A stretch of DNA of 25,994 nucleotides from JBGSUE01 sp041753515 (GTDB taxonomy: Bacteria; Patescibacteriota; Microgenomatia; UBA10105; UBA927): assembly GCA_041753515.1 (NCBI GenBank), contig JBGSUE010000041.1, positions 1 through 25,994 of the forward strand, in the 5' to 3' direction. This document shows positions 6,170 to 13,574 of the stretch, piece by piece. Below the pieces are notes generated by a model. That model did no database searches. It had not been told where the DNA came from and saw only the letters and a list, made by a program, of their open reading frames with translations. Each line of letters starts with the position of its first letter. Position 1 is the first letter of the stretch. Position numbers and translations under genes: made by a program.

Positions 6170-6568
6170 ATGAATCTGTTCCGAACGGATCAAGTAGCAG
6201 TTGTTCTGATGATGGATCTGGCATCGTCAGAAAAAATCGGATGGGTGCCACTTTCACAGATAGCAAGGAAACACGGTTATTCAATTTTGTATCTCAAAAA
6301 GATAATCAGGCCTCTTGTAGGCGCAGGTCTCGTAGTATCCCGTGAAGGTATATCAGGCGGATATCGTATTGCAAAAAATGCGAAAGATATTACGCTCTGG
6401 GATATTTTTTGTGCTGCAACGGAAAAGTTGGAAGATGTGTCCGGAAAATTCCTAAAGAGGTCAGTATGTCCGCTGGATAGCGGATGTAAGGCAAAGAAAG
6501 CACATCAGGCAATTCAAAATATGCTTAAAAGAAGTTTTTCTTCGGTATCTTTACAGTCAGTCATATGA
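6170..6568 (+). CDS. Rrf2/IscR-family iron-sulfur regulator of the SUF operon
   Basis: The 132-residue protein has the Rrf2 winged-helix layout: VPLSQIARKHGYSILYLKK (recognition helix region, about 26-44), LVGAGLVVSREGISGGYRIAK (wing, 50-69) and ITLWDIF. The cluster-ligand region shows Cys100-x5-Cys106 followed at the third position (+12) by His112 instead of the usual Cys, plus an extra Cys81. It should sense cluster supply and repress the operon. The ATG at 6170 is preferred to an upstream TTG because that codon belongs to the -35 box and the family normally starts M-x-L. It overlaps sufC by 4 bp. Confidence 0.82.
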   Translation: MNLFRTDQVAVVLMMDLASSEKIGWVPLSQIARKHGYSILYLKKIIRPLVGAGLVVSREGISGGYRIAKNAKDITLWDIFCAATEKLEDVSGKFLKRSVCPLDSGCKAKKAHQAIQNMLKRSFSSVSLQSVI

Positions 6569-7359
6569 AAAATGAATCACTTATCATAAAAAATCTTCAC
6601 GCATCTTTTGAAGGAAAAGAGATTCTTCGTGGATTGGATCTGACGGTTAAACCGGGAGAAGTACATACCGTAATGGGTCCCAACGGCAGCGGGAAATCAA
6701 CACTCTCATCGGTTATCATGGGCAGTCCCCTCTACGATATTAGCCATTCTTCACGGATTATGCTTGGAAAAAAGAATCTCAATGGCATATCGCCCGACGA
6801 CCGTGCGAAGCTCGGGATTTTTTTGGCATTCCAATCTCCTGTTGCCGTACCCGGGGTCAGTGTATTATCGGTTCTTCGAAGTGCATATTCAGCAATACAT
6901 GGCGCAACAAAAAAAATCGTGCAGCACAATCCTGTATTATCAGGCAGGATGGTCACGCCATCAGTGAGTTTCAAGGATTTTTTAGGAATTGTGAAACATG
7001 AAGCCAAGAATATTGGGTTAGATGAATCTTTATTTACCCGTGCAATTCATGACGGATTTTCCGGTGGGGAGAGAAAGAAAGTGGAGATGCTGACAGCTCT
7101 CGTGCTTGCCCCAAAAATCGCCGTATTTGACGAAATCGATACCGGTCTTGATGTTGATGCTCTGCGCGCAGTTTCAGATGGTATTTCGGCGATGAAAAAG
7201 GGGGATACGGGAATTATTGTCATTACACATTATCTTCGCATCCTTAAATATGTGAAACCTGATGCCGTTCACATTATGGTGAAAGGGAAAATTGTACAAT
7301 CCGGTTCGTATATACTTGCAAAAAAAATTGAAGAAAAGGGGTATGGATCATTTATATGA
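6565..7359 (+). CDS. sufC: SufC, iron-sulfur assembly ATPase
   Basis: The 264-residue protein is an ABC-type ATPase with Walker A GPNGSGKST (38-46), Q-loop Gln90, signature FSGGERKK (165-172) and Walker B IAVFDEIDTGLD (185-196). The FSGGERKK and DEIDTGLD wording is diagnostic for SufC rather than transport ATPases. It binds SufB and SufD in the cytoplasm and its ATP cycle opens the scaffold for cluster assembly. It starts inside the regulator's stop and ends overlapping sufB (ATGA), so all three are coupled. Confidence 0.95.
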   Translation: MKNESLIIKNLHASFEGKEILRGLDLTVKPGEVHTVMGPNGSGKSTLSSVIMGSPLYDISHSSRIMLGKKNLNGISPDDRAKLGIFLAFQSPVAVPGVSVLSVLRSAYSAIHGATKKIVQHNPVLSGRMVTPSVSFKDFLGIVKHEAKNIGLDESLFTRAIHDGFSGGERKKVEMLTALVLAPKIAVFDEIDTGLDVDALRAVSDGISAMKKGDTGIIVITHYLRILKYVKPDAVHIMVKGKIVQSGSYILAKKIEEKGYGSFI

Positions 7360-8753
7360 AAACGACTGATTTGATAAACACCTCTTATACGCTAGGTTTT
7401 CATAAGCCGGAAGTATATCAATATAAATCACCGAAAGGATTATCAGAAAAAACGGTTGAAACAATCAGCGGCATGAAGGGTGAGCCGGACTGGATGCGCG
7501 AAATCCGCCTGAAAAGCCTCTCGTACTTCCGCGATAAAAAAATGCCATCATGGGGGGCGGATCTCTCGGGTATCAATTTCGACGATATTTACTATTACAT
7601 CCGTCCGGTGAAAGATCGTGCGTCCCGGTGGTCTGAAATTCCGGAAGAAATTAAAGATACGTACGATAGAATCGGCATTCCCGAGGCGGAAAAAAAATTT
7701 TTGATGGGCGTCAGTGCCCAATATGAATCAGAGGTTGTGTATAAAAGTATAAACTCCATGCTTACTAAAAAAGGCGTAATTTTTTCCGATATGGATTCAG
7801 GACTTCGTGAATATCCTGATATGATCCGGCAATATTTCGGACACATTATTTCACCCACGGATAATAAATTTGCGTCTCTTAATACCAGCGTCTGGTCCGG
7901 CGGATCATTTGTATATGTGCCCAAAGGTGTCCGTGTGGAGCTGCCTCTTCAGGCGTATTTCAGGATTAATGCCGCTAATATGGGGCAGTTTGAAAGAACA
8001 CTCATCATTGCCGACGAAGGGAGTTTTGTGCATTATGTCGAAGGGTGTAGTGCCCCCGTATATTCAACTGATTCGCTTCACAGCGCTGTTGTTGAAATAA
8101 TCGTTAAAAAAGGTGCCCGTGTCCGGTATACCACCATACAGAATTGGAGTAAAAACGTCTATAATCTGGTGACAAAAAGGGCTCGGGTGGAGGAAGAAGG
8201 GATCATGGAGTGGGTTGACGGGAATATCGGCAGTAAGGTCACCATGAAATATCCGAGTGTTTACCTGGTTGGCCGCAAAGCCCGTGGGGAAGTGTTGTCT
8301 GTGGCTTATGCCGGAGCCGGACAGCATCAGGATGCAGGCGGAAAAGCTGTACATCTTGCCTCTGAAACGTCGTCTCAGATCATTTCAAAATCTATTTCCG
8401 GCGGCGGGGGACGTACATCGTACCGGGGGCTTGTAGAAGTTGCGCAGCACGCACGGGGCGTTAAAAGCAGAGTTGTATGCGATGCACTCATATTGGACGG
8501 AGATTCACGGTCCGATACCTATCCGACGATGAACATAAAAGGTCCATCCCCGACACTTGAACATGAGGCAACAGTGTCAAAAATTGGTGATGAGCAGATG
8601 TTTTATCTAACTAGCAGGGGGATTGCCGAGCACGATGCCCGAGCTATGATCGTCAACGGTTTTATTGAGCCGATAGTAAAAGAACTTCCGCTGGAATATG
8701 CAGTGGAATTAAACAGGCTTCTGTCCCTTGAAATGGAAGGATCGGTGGGCTAA
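7356..8753 (+). CDS. sufB: SufB, iron-sulfur cluster scaffold subunit
   Basis: The 465-residue protein shows the SufB beta-helix core: YVEGCSAP, SLHSAVVEIIVKKGARVRYTTIQNW, then SKSISGGGGRTSYRG and, near the end, EHEATVSKIGDEQMFYLTSRGI and MIVNGF. A VVCDALILDGDS segment at about residue 375 supplies the conserved Cys that in E. coli SufB is implicated in building the cluster. It is slightly shorter than E. coli SufB (495). It should form the SufBC2D complex with its neighbours. It overlaps sufC by 4 bp and lies 2 bp before sufD. Confidence 0.95.
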   Translation: MKTTDLINTSYTLGFHKPEVYQYKSPKGLSEKTVETISGMKGEPDWMREIRLKSLSYFRDKKMPSWGADLSGINFDDIYYYIRPVKDRASRWSEIPEEIKDTYDRIGIPEAEKKFLMGVSAQYESEVVYKSINSMLTKKGVIFSDMDSGLREYPDMIRQYFGHIISPTDNKFASLNTSVWSGGSFVYVPKGVRVELPLQAYFRINAANMGQFERTLIIADEGSFVHYVEGCSAPVYSTDSLHSAVVEIIVKKGARVRYTTIQNWSKNVYNLVTKRARVEEEGIMEWVDGNIGSKVTMKYPSVYLVGRKARGEVLSVAYAGAGQHQDAGGKAVHLASETSSQIISKSISGGGGRTSYRGLVEVAQHARGVKSRVVCDALILDGDSRSDTYPTMNIKGPSPTLEHEATVSKIGDEQMFYLTSRGIAEHDARAMIVNGFIEPIVKELPLEYAVELNRLLSLEMEGSVG

Positions 8754-8755
8754 CG

Positions 8756-9349
8756 ATGAATCCGGAATATATTATCAACCCATTCGGCAAATCTTCAACC
8801 CGCGAGTTTACGGTATCATCTGGAAGCGTTATTATTGTCCAGGAGCCGGGAGTGAATCGCATTGATGCGGCAATACACATTACCGGTACTAATTGTGACG
8901 TACAAATGATTATACTCATTGCCGGACACAGCAGTGATAATATTATCATTACGACGCAGCAGCATCATGTCTCAGGAGGATCCAGAAGCAGTGTGCTGGT
9001 AAAAAGCATTATGGATGATTCATCGCATATAACATACACGGGTATGATCCGGGTGGAGAAAAACGCCAACAGGACGGATGCATATCAGAGAAACGATAAC
9101 CTTCTTTTATCAGAGTCTGCCCGTGTCGTGTCCGAACCGGTACTGGAAATATTGTCCAATGACCTTCGCTGTACTCATGGGGCAACAACAGGACCGATTA
9201 ACACTGATCAGGTATGGTATCTTTTAAGTCGTGGGATAGATAAGAAGGAAATCAGTGGAATGATCGCCCGGGGTTTTCTTCTGGACGGCTTGAAAAATAT
9301 CGACAGTCCTGCTATACATGCTGTGAGACAGCGTTTGGAAATACTATGA
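8756..9349 (+). CDS. sufD: short SufD-like scaffold subunit
   Basis: The 197-residue protein keeps the C-terminal SufD signature: RCTHGATTGPINTDQVWYLLSRGI at about 140-163 with the His of the HGAT motif that pairs with SufB, then MIARGFL. It is less than half the length of E. coli SufD (423) and lacks the N-terminal helical domain and much of the beta-helix. Position directly between sufB and the rest of the operon, with a 2-bp gap before and ATGA overlap after, argues for a working, reduced partner of SufB rather than a broken gene; no frameshift or stop remnant is seen upstream because sufB occupies that space. Confidence 0.82.
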   Translation: MNPEYIINPFGKSSTREFTVSSGSVIIVQEPGVNRIDAAIHITGTNCDVQMIILIAGHSSDNIIITTQQHHVSGGSRSSVLVKSIMDDSSHITYTGMIRVEKNANRTDAYQRNDNLLLSESARVVSEPVLEILSNDLRCTHGATTGPINTDQVWYLLSRGIDKKEISGMIARGFLLDGLKNIDSPAIHAVRQRLEIL

Positions 9350-9657
9350 ATCAAAACCGGGTATTGCCGTCGGTTGAATTGGCTGAAGGAACAAAAAAGA
9401 AAGTCATTGTTTCGGGAAAACCTGTCATGCTCGCACGAATAGACGGGGAAGTCTATGCGACTGATGATACGTGCACGCATGAACAGTGTTCACTGGGTGA
9501 GGAAGGGTTTTTGGATGGTGCATCAATTGTCTGCGGATGCCACGGAGCTGTATTTGATATTGCGAACGGTCAGGTGATTTCACTACCGGCAACTGAAGAT
9601 CTGAAAACCTATAAAACGGAGGAAAAAAATGGACACATTTTCGTCAGTACGGAATGA
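9346..9657 (+). CDS. Rieske-type [2Fe-2S] ferredoxin
   Basis: The 103-residue protein is a single Rieske domain: Cys43-x-His45 (CTH) and Cys63-x2-His66 (CGCH) provide two Cys and two His ligands, followed by GAVFD. Soluble members act as small electron carriers. A Rieske gene inside suf clusters is also known from actinobacteria, so a role in supplying electrons for assembly, or simply co-regulation of an Fe-S protein, is plausible. The start overlaps sufD by 4 bp; the 3' end overlaps sufS by 29 bp and carries the sufS Shine-Dalgarno. Confidence 0.88.
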   Translation: MNQNRVLPSVELAEGTKKKVIVSGKPVMLARIDGEVYATDDTCTHEQCSLGEEGFLDGASIVCGCHGAVFDIANGQVISLPATEDLKTYKTEEKNGHIFVSTE

Positions 9658-10855
9658 TTTTCCGCTACTGCGGCAAAAAATAAACGGTACAAGGATCGTA
9701 TATCTGGATTCTACGGCAACAGCGCTCAAACCCCGTCAGGTGATCGATGCAGTAGACGGGTATTACACATCATATACGTCAAACGTATTCCGCGGCATTT
9801 ATAAAATTTCTGAAAAAGCAACGTCAGCGTATGAAGATGCGCGCAGTAAAGTTGCTGAGTTTATCGGCGGCTCTCCGGAAGAGATTGTTTTTACACGCAA
9901 CGCAACCGAGTCAATAAATTTGGTGTATTACAGTTGGGCTTTGGAGCATATCCATGCCGGAGATGAGATTGTGACGACAATTCTTGAACACCACTCAAAT
10001 TTTGTCCCTTGGCAGCAATTGAGTCTCAATAATAATGCCACCTTGCGTATCTGGAATGCAGGGAGCGACGGTCTTATGGATATGTCCGGTTTGGAAAAAC
10101 TCGTGAACAAAAAAACAAAACTTGTAGCACTTACGTCAATGTCCAATGTGTATGGGACGGTAATTGATATTAAAAAAGTTGTGGGAATTGTGAAGAGGAT
10201 TAACCCCGCGTGCGTCGTGTTGGTCGACGCCGCCCAGTCCGTACCGCACATGAAAGTGAATGTACATGTCTGGGGAGCGGATTTTGTCGCATTTTCCGGG
10301 CATAAGATGATGGGACCGACCGGCATCGGGGTGTTATGGGGGAAGAAAGAAATTTTGGATGCAATGCCTCCGTATCAATATGGCGGAGATATGATCAGCG
10401 AAGTGCATGTACAAAATTCTCACTGGAAAGAATCCCCTCATAAATTTGAAGCAGGGACACCGCATATTGCCGGTGTCATCGGACTTGGTGCAGCAGTCGA
10501 TTATCTCAATTCGATTGGTATGGAAAAAGTACGTGAGCATGAAATTGATATCACTGCGTATGCTCTGTCTCAAGTATCACGGATAAAAAAAATCCATATT
10601 CTGGGTCCAAAAAGCGCACAGGACAAAGGGGGTGTGGTTGCATTCACGATGGAAGGCGTACATCCGCATGATATTGCCCAAATTTTAGACGAGGATAATA
10701 TCTGTATCCGGGTGGGTTTCCACTGCGCCCAACCGCTTCATGAGTATGCAGGCTGTGGCCCGACCGCACGGGCAAGTTTTTATGTGTATACGACAAAAGA
10801 GGATATAGATATGCTGGTTTCGGCTTTAGAGAAAGTTCAAAAAATATTTAAATAA
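9629..10855 (+). CDS. sufS: SufS, group II cysteine desulfurase
   Basis: The 408-residue PLP enzyme has the SufS/CsdA pattern: ILEHHSNFVPW (His121/122), VLVDAAQSVPH with the cofactor Asp200, SGHKMMGPTGIGVLWG with Schiff-base Lys226, and RVGFHCAQPL with the persulfide-forming Cys366 in the short group II loop. It releases sulfur from cysteine and passes it as persulfide to SufU and then SufB. A GGAGG site 7 nt before the ATG, inside the Rieske gene, fixes the start. sufU is displaced from it by the GxxExxY cassette. Confidence 0.95.
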   Translation: MDTFSSVRNDFPLLRQKINGTRIVYLDSTATALKPRQVIDAVDGYYTSYTSNVFRGIYKISEKATSAYEDARSKVAEFIGGSPEEIVFTRNATESINLVYYSWALEHIHAGDEIVTTILEHHSNFVPWQQLSLNNNATLRIWNAGSDGLMDMSGLEKLVNKKTKLVALTSMSNVYGTVIDIKKVVGIVKRINPACVVLVDAAQSVPHMKVNVHVWGADFVAFSGHKMMGPTGIGVLWGKKEILDAMPPYQYGGDMISEVHVQNSHWKESPHKFEAGTPHIAGVIGLGAAVDYLNSIGMEKVREHEIDITAYALSQVSRIKKIHILGPKSAQDKGGVVAFTMEGVHPHDIAQILDEDNICIRVGFHCAQPLHEYAGCGPTARASFYVYTTKEDIDMLVSALEKVQKIFK

Positions 10856-10871
10856 CCGCGATACTAATATA

Positions 10872-10894
10872 CGAATCATTCGAATAATACGAAT
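10872..10894 (+). repeat. left array of CGAAT units with 9-bp period
   Basis: CGAAT occurs at 10872, 10881 and 10890, exactly 9 bp apart, just before the GxxExxY gene. The array at 11267-11306 shows the reverse complement (ATTCG) with the same period, so the two form inverted borders. Confidence 0.7.
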
Positions 10895-10902
10895 CAGTAC
10901 GT

Positions 10903-11301
10903 ATGCAGATTATCTATCGTGAACTTTCATATAATGTGACAGGATTATTGTTTAAAGTGCATAATACACTTGGACGGTATGCAAGAGAAAAACAGTATGG
11001 TGATGTTTTTGATGAGATGCTGAAACAAGAGAATTTACACTATTCGAGAGAACATAAAATTGGAACACTCGGAAATATAGCAGATTTTATTATAGATAAT
11101 AAAATGGTCATTGAGCTGAAAGCTAAACCGATATTAACAAAGGATGATTATTATCAGACACAGAGGTATTTACTGACAACCGGATATAAGCTTGGATTAT
11201 TGGTAAATTTCCGGAACCGGTATCTCAAGCCTGTTCGAGTGATTAGGTCGGATAAAAAACAAGTCGATTCTGCGTATTCGTTGCATTCGCATAATTCGTA
11301 G
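10903..11301 (+). CDS. GxxExxY-family protein (PD-(D/E)XK-like) inserted in the SUF operon
   Basis: The 132-residue protein resembles the GxxExxY family: FKVHNTLGRYAREKQYGDVF near the N-terminus (E-x-x-Y present, with the Gly displaced), IADFIIDNKMVIELKA in the middle with an Asp and Glu-x-Lys that fit a PD-(D/E)XK nuclease core, and a YYQTQRYLLTTGYKLGLLVNFRNRYLKPVRVI tail. The biological role of this family is unknown. No SUF function is implied. Visibly AT-rich relative to sufS and bracketed by inverted 9-bp-period arrays, the right one encoding the last ten residues (Ser/His-rich), so it looks like a mobile or domesticated cassette. Confidence 0.75.
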   Translation: MQIIYRELSYNVTGLLFKVHNTLGRYAREKQYGDVFDEMLKQENLHYSREHKIGTLGNIADFIIDNKMVIELKAKPILTKDDYYQTQRYLLTTGYKLGLLVNFRNRYLKPVRVIRSDKKQVDSAYSLHSHNS

Positions 11302-11306
11302 ATTCG
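11267..11306 (-). repeat. right array of ATTCG units with 9-bp period
   Basis: ATTC(G/T) occurs at 11267, 11276, 11285, 11294 and 11302 (steps of 9, 9, 9 and 8). It runs from inside the 3' end of the GxxExxY gene to 10 bp before sufU and is in inverted orientation to the left array. Confidence 0.7.
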
Positions 11307-11316
11307 CATCGATGTT

Positions 11317-11676
11317 ATGGATCTGTATCGTGAAGAATTACTTGATCACTACAAACATCCTCATCACTTCGGGAAGCTGTCGGTGTATACCCATACGGCA
11401 AGTAAATTTAATGCGACGTGTGGTGATAAAATTACGTTTTATCTGGAGATTACGGACGGAAAGGTCACCGATGTGTCATTTGAGGGAGTTGGGTGTGCCA
11501 TCAGTATGGCAGCCGCATCGATGCTGTCAGATGAGCTGATTGGGAAAAGTATTGAGGAAATTAACAAAATGAAGGGAAGTCATATGATTGAACTGATTGG
11601 AACCGAGTTAACCCCGAGCCGGGTCAAATGCGCCACCCTTCCCCTTGAAGTTGTCACATCTGCTCTTGTAAAATGA
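11317..11676 (+). CDS. sufU: SufU/IscU-like iron-sulfur scaffold or sulfur-transfer protein
   Basis: The 119-residue protein begins MDLYREELLDHYKHPHHFG, typical of SufU/IscU, and has the three conserved cysteines: Cys35 in NATCGDK with Asp37, Cys60 in GVGCAISMAAASM, and Cys105 in SRVKCATLPLE. The RVKCATL wording is of SufU type, in which a zinc ion held by these residues helps accept persulfide from SufS. It is shorter than B. subtilis SufU (147), so the SufU-specific insertion seems reduced. Its usual place next to sufS is interrupted by the GxxExxY cassette; UGA is its stop codon. Confidence 0.92.
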   Translation: MDLYREELLDHYKHPHHFGKLSVYTHTASKFNATCGDKITFYLEITDGKVTDVSFEGVGCAISMAAASMLSDELIGKSIEEINKMKGSHMIELIGTELTPSRVKCATLPLEVVTSALVK

Positions 11677-11685
11677 CTATATTAC

Positions 11686-11767
11686 TGTCATCGCGAGTCC
11701 GTTCCCACGGCGTGGCGATCCCGTTGATATCACGGGATTGCTTCGTCGAAGACTCCTCGCAATGACA
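11686..11767. repeat. intergenic palindromic repeat, family A, copy 1
   Basis: The element begins TGTCATCGCGAG and ends CTCGCAATGACA, with an internal GGCGTGGCGATCCCG and hairpin CCCGT-N7-ACGGG. It lies between sufU and the ferredoxin gene. Copies 2 and 3 are at 20575 and 23968. It can be translated in frame with the ferredoxin and so falsely extends that ORF. Confidence 0.85.
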
Positions 11768-11782
11768 AATCATTATTATTAT

Positions 11783-12037
11783 ATGGATCCCAACAACCCA
11801 AAGGTTACCCGCACAATCAGAAAATTCACCTATCGCATTGACCGGGATTTGTGTATCGGTGCGGCAACGTGTATTGCCATCGCCCCCAAAGCATGGGTCT
11901 TGGACGATGAGGCAAAAGCCATTATTCTGGACACGGCTTCTGAGCACACCGACGAAGAGCTTCTGGACGCCGCCAAAGCCTGCCCCGTCGCCGCCATTTT
12001 CATCACTGATGAGTCAGGCAAACAAGTGTTTCCGTAA
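11783..12037 (+). CDS. small single-cluster ferredoxin lacking the second cysteine
   Basis: The 84-residue protein has CIGAATC (Cys24, Cys30) and ACPVAAI (Cys67). In the classical motif C-x2-C-x2-C-xn-C-P the second Cys position is Ala27, the arrangement seen in [3Fe-4S] ferredoxins or in [4Fe-4S] forms with a non-Cys ligand. The start at ATG 11783 is chosen because an upstream TTG start (11738) would encode part of palindromic repeat A, and an AT-rich TATTATTAT run precedes this ATG. It lies between the SUF operon and the 2-oxoacid oxidoreductase, so it could be the acceptor for that enzyme and a client of the SUF machinery. Confidence 0.85.
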   Translation: MDPNNPKVTRTIRKFTYRIDRDLCIGAATCIAIAPKAWVLDDEAKAIILDTASEHTDEELLDAAKACPVAAIFITDESGKQVFP

Positions 12038-12059
12038 TTATTAATACTATCGACTCAAT

Positions 12060-12482
12060 ATGCCAGATATAACACGACGTGATAGTTTACAAATTGGCGG
12101 TACTGTTGCAGTTGGATATGGAGCAGCGAAAGTACTTCATGAATTAAGAAGAGTTGGGGTTGATATACCGGGATCCGGAGAGTTTCAATTTTCTCGAGAA
12201 CAACCAAGATTTCGCATAGGGTGGCACGCATTACAGACTGATGATATTCGTTTAAACACTGCACTTATTGGTGGAGAATTAGACATCAGAAGTTTATATT
12301 ATTATGAATCTGGCTCCATACCTCCTTATATTGAAGAAGATTATGAACCAAAAGCAAAGTCATCAAGTTTACACGGTAGTACATCAAGTTCGGAAGAATC
12401 TAGACAAATTCACAAAGATGTGTTAACAAATGCCAAAAAAACAACAAGTACAGATTGCTGTATGCGACGGACGTCATTTTGA
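12060..12482 (+). CDS. N-terminal part of a frameshifted unknown protein with a Tat-like signal
   Basis: A 140-residue ORF of unknown family. It starts ITRRDSLQIGGTVAVGYGAAK, a close match to the twin-arginine export motif (S/T-R-R-x-F-L-K) followed by a moderately hydrophobic Gly/Ala stretch, so export in folded form is possible. Residues 105-125 are low-complexity Ser. At 12431-12437 a run of seven A joins it to the next ORF in the +1 frame; with six A the two would read as one protein of about 487 residues. The last dozen residues (TTSTDCC...) are therefore probably out-of-frame. AT-rich. A TACTAT box ends 9 nt before the ATG. Confidence 0.6.
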   Translation: MPDITRRDSLQIGGTVAVGYGAAKVLHELRRVGVDIPGSGEFQFSREQPRFRIGWHALQTDDIRLNTALIGGELDIRSLYYYESGSIPPYIEEDYEPKAKSSSLHGSTSSSEESRQIHKDVLTNAKKTTSTDCCMRRTSF

Positions 12483-13521
12483 ATCAGTAGGGTATAAAAA
12501 ACTTCAAGATGCTCTCAATATGGGTTCTGAACGGGCGATCAGGACATTATTGAGCATAAGCGTAGGAGGGTTAGTTGATATGGGTCTTACAGTATATCGT
12601 GCCATGAAAACAGGAAAATTACTGAAGGGTCCTACAATGAAATTTGCTATGGCACTAAATAAAACATATGAATATGCAATGGATAGAATTCCAAATTCAT
12701 CTCAGTTATTGAGATATGGATTAGCATATTATTTGGGTGATAAATTAGGAGATTTGGAGCAAACTGGTGCAAATTTTGTAGACAATATGGGAAAAATTGA
12801 AAAGTTTCTTACAAATATCACGGATTCAGATTTAGGCAGAATTCAAGATACTGTGGAACTTCGAAATCTTTCTATGGCTTCAAATATTAGAAGTAGTCTG
12901 TTGATGTTGGATCAAATACCTGAGTCAAATACAATAAAATATCAGTTCACCCATGAGGATCAAAAACCCGAAACATTCTTTTTTATGGGATCAGGGCACT
13001 TACGATCAAAAGAGTATTTTGAGCGTGGACCGCAGTATTGTGAAACAGCACTTGGTGGGAAAATTAAGACTCTTGTGAGTGACATTTATTGGGAGTTATC
13101 AGATTTAAAAAAAAGTGGAAATATTGAACAATATAACAGCGTATTAAAAGATTTTATTTTAAATACGTCACCCCTCAATTATCCAATCACATCATTTATG
13201 AATTCAGAAGGGTATATTCATACCAAGATTGATACTCCATATTATTCACCTCGTGCATTATTGTGGGAATTTATGAGTAAAAACCAAAATCAGTTTCAGA
13301 ATGATGAAGTATGGATGGATATGGTAAATAAACTAATTCAGGAAGATATTGTATATCAAAAACTGGTGAAAGGGGTTGTTCCGGGATTATTAACTAAAGC
13401 AGAAGATGTACGTATGGTAGATAAAATAATTAAAGTTCGAGATACTCAAAATGAGTATGAATACCGCTATGTAGATGGAATTCCATTATTATATGAACCT
13501 TCGACAAAGGTAATACATTAA
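12430..13521 (+). CDS. C-terminal part of the same frameshifted unknown protein
   Basis: A 363-residue ORF without a family I recognise. It is Met/Tyr/Asn-rich, lacks obvious membrane segments, and contains two Gly/His-type motifs (CDGRHFESVG near residue 12 and MGSGHLRSKEYFERG near 186) that may be catalytic but cannot be assigned. Its ATG has no Shine-Dalgarno and sits inside the upstream ORF just before the A7 tract, so it is more likely the continuation of the upstream Tat-signal ORF than an independent gene. It is AT-rich compared with korA and sufS, hinting at transfer. It ends 53 bp before korA. Confidence 0.65.
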   Translation: MPKKQQVQIAVCDGRHFESVGYKKLQDALNMGSERAIRTLLSISVGGLVDMGLTVYRAMKTGKLLKGPTMKFAMALNKTYEYAMDRIPNSSQLLRYGLAYYLGDKLGDLEQTGANFVDNMGKIEKFLTNITDSDLGRIQDTVELRNLSMASNIRSSLLMLDQIPESNTIKYQFTHEDQKPETFFFMGSGHLRSKEYFERGPQYCETALGGKIKTLVSDIYWELSDLKKSGNIEQYNSVLKDFILNTSPLNYPITSFMNSEGYIHTKIDTPYYSPRALLWEFMSKNQNQFQNDEVWMDMVNKLIQEDIVYQKLVKGVVPGLLTKAEDVRMVDKIIKVRDTQNEYEYRYVDGIPLLYEPSTKVIH

Positions 13522-13552
13522 ATAGGCGTAGAATAACCATTGTCATAAATAG

Positions 13553-13560
13553 TGTATTAT
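13553..13560 (+). promoter_or_regulatory. candidate -10 for korAB
   Basis: TGTATTAT precedes the korA ATG by 14 nt, in a short AT-rich gap after the unknown gene. No -35 at proper spacing was found, so this is tentative. Confidence 0.35.
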
Positions 13561-13574
13561 GCTAGTTTAAATAT

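Noticed and set aside
10903..11301. GxxExxY gene as a SUF component
   Set aside because: No conserved Fe-S or sulfur-transfer residues; it is AT-rich and bordered by inverted arrays, so position alone does not make it part of the pathway.
11738..11782. Longer ferredoxin starting at TTG 11738
   Set aside because: The extra residues come from palindromic repeat A.
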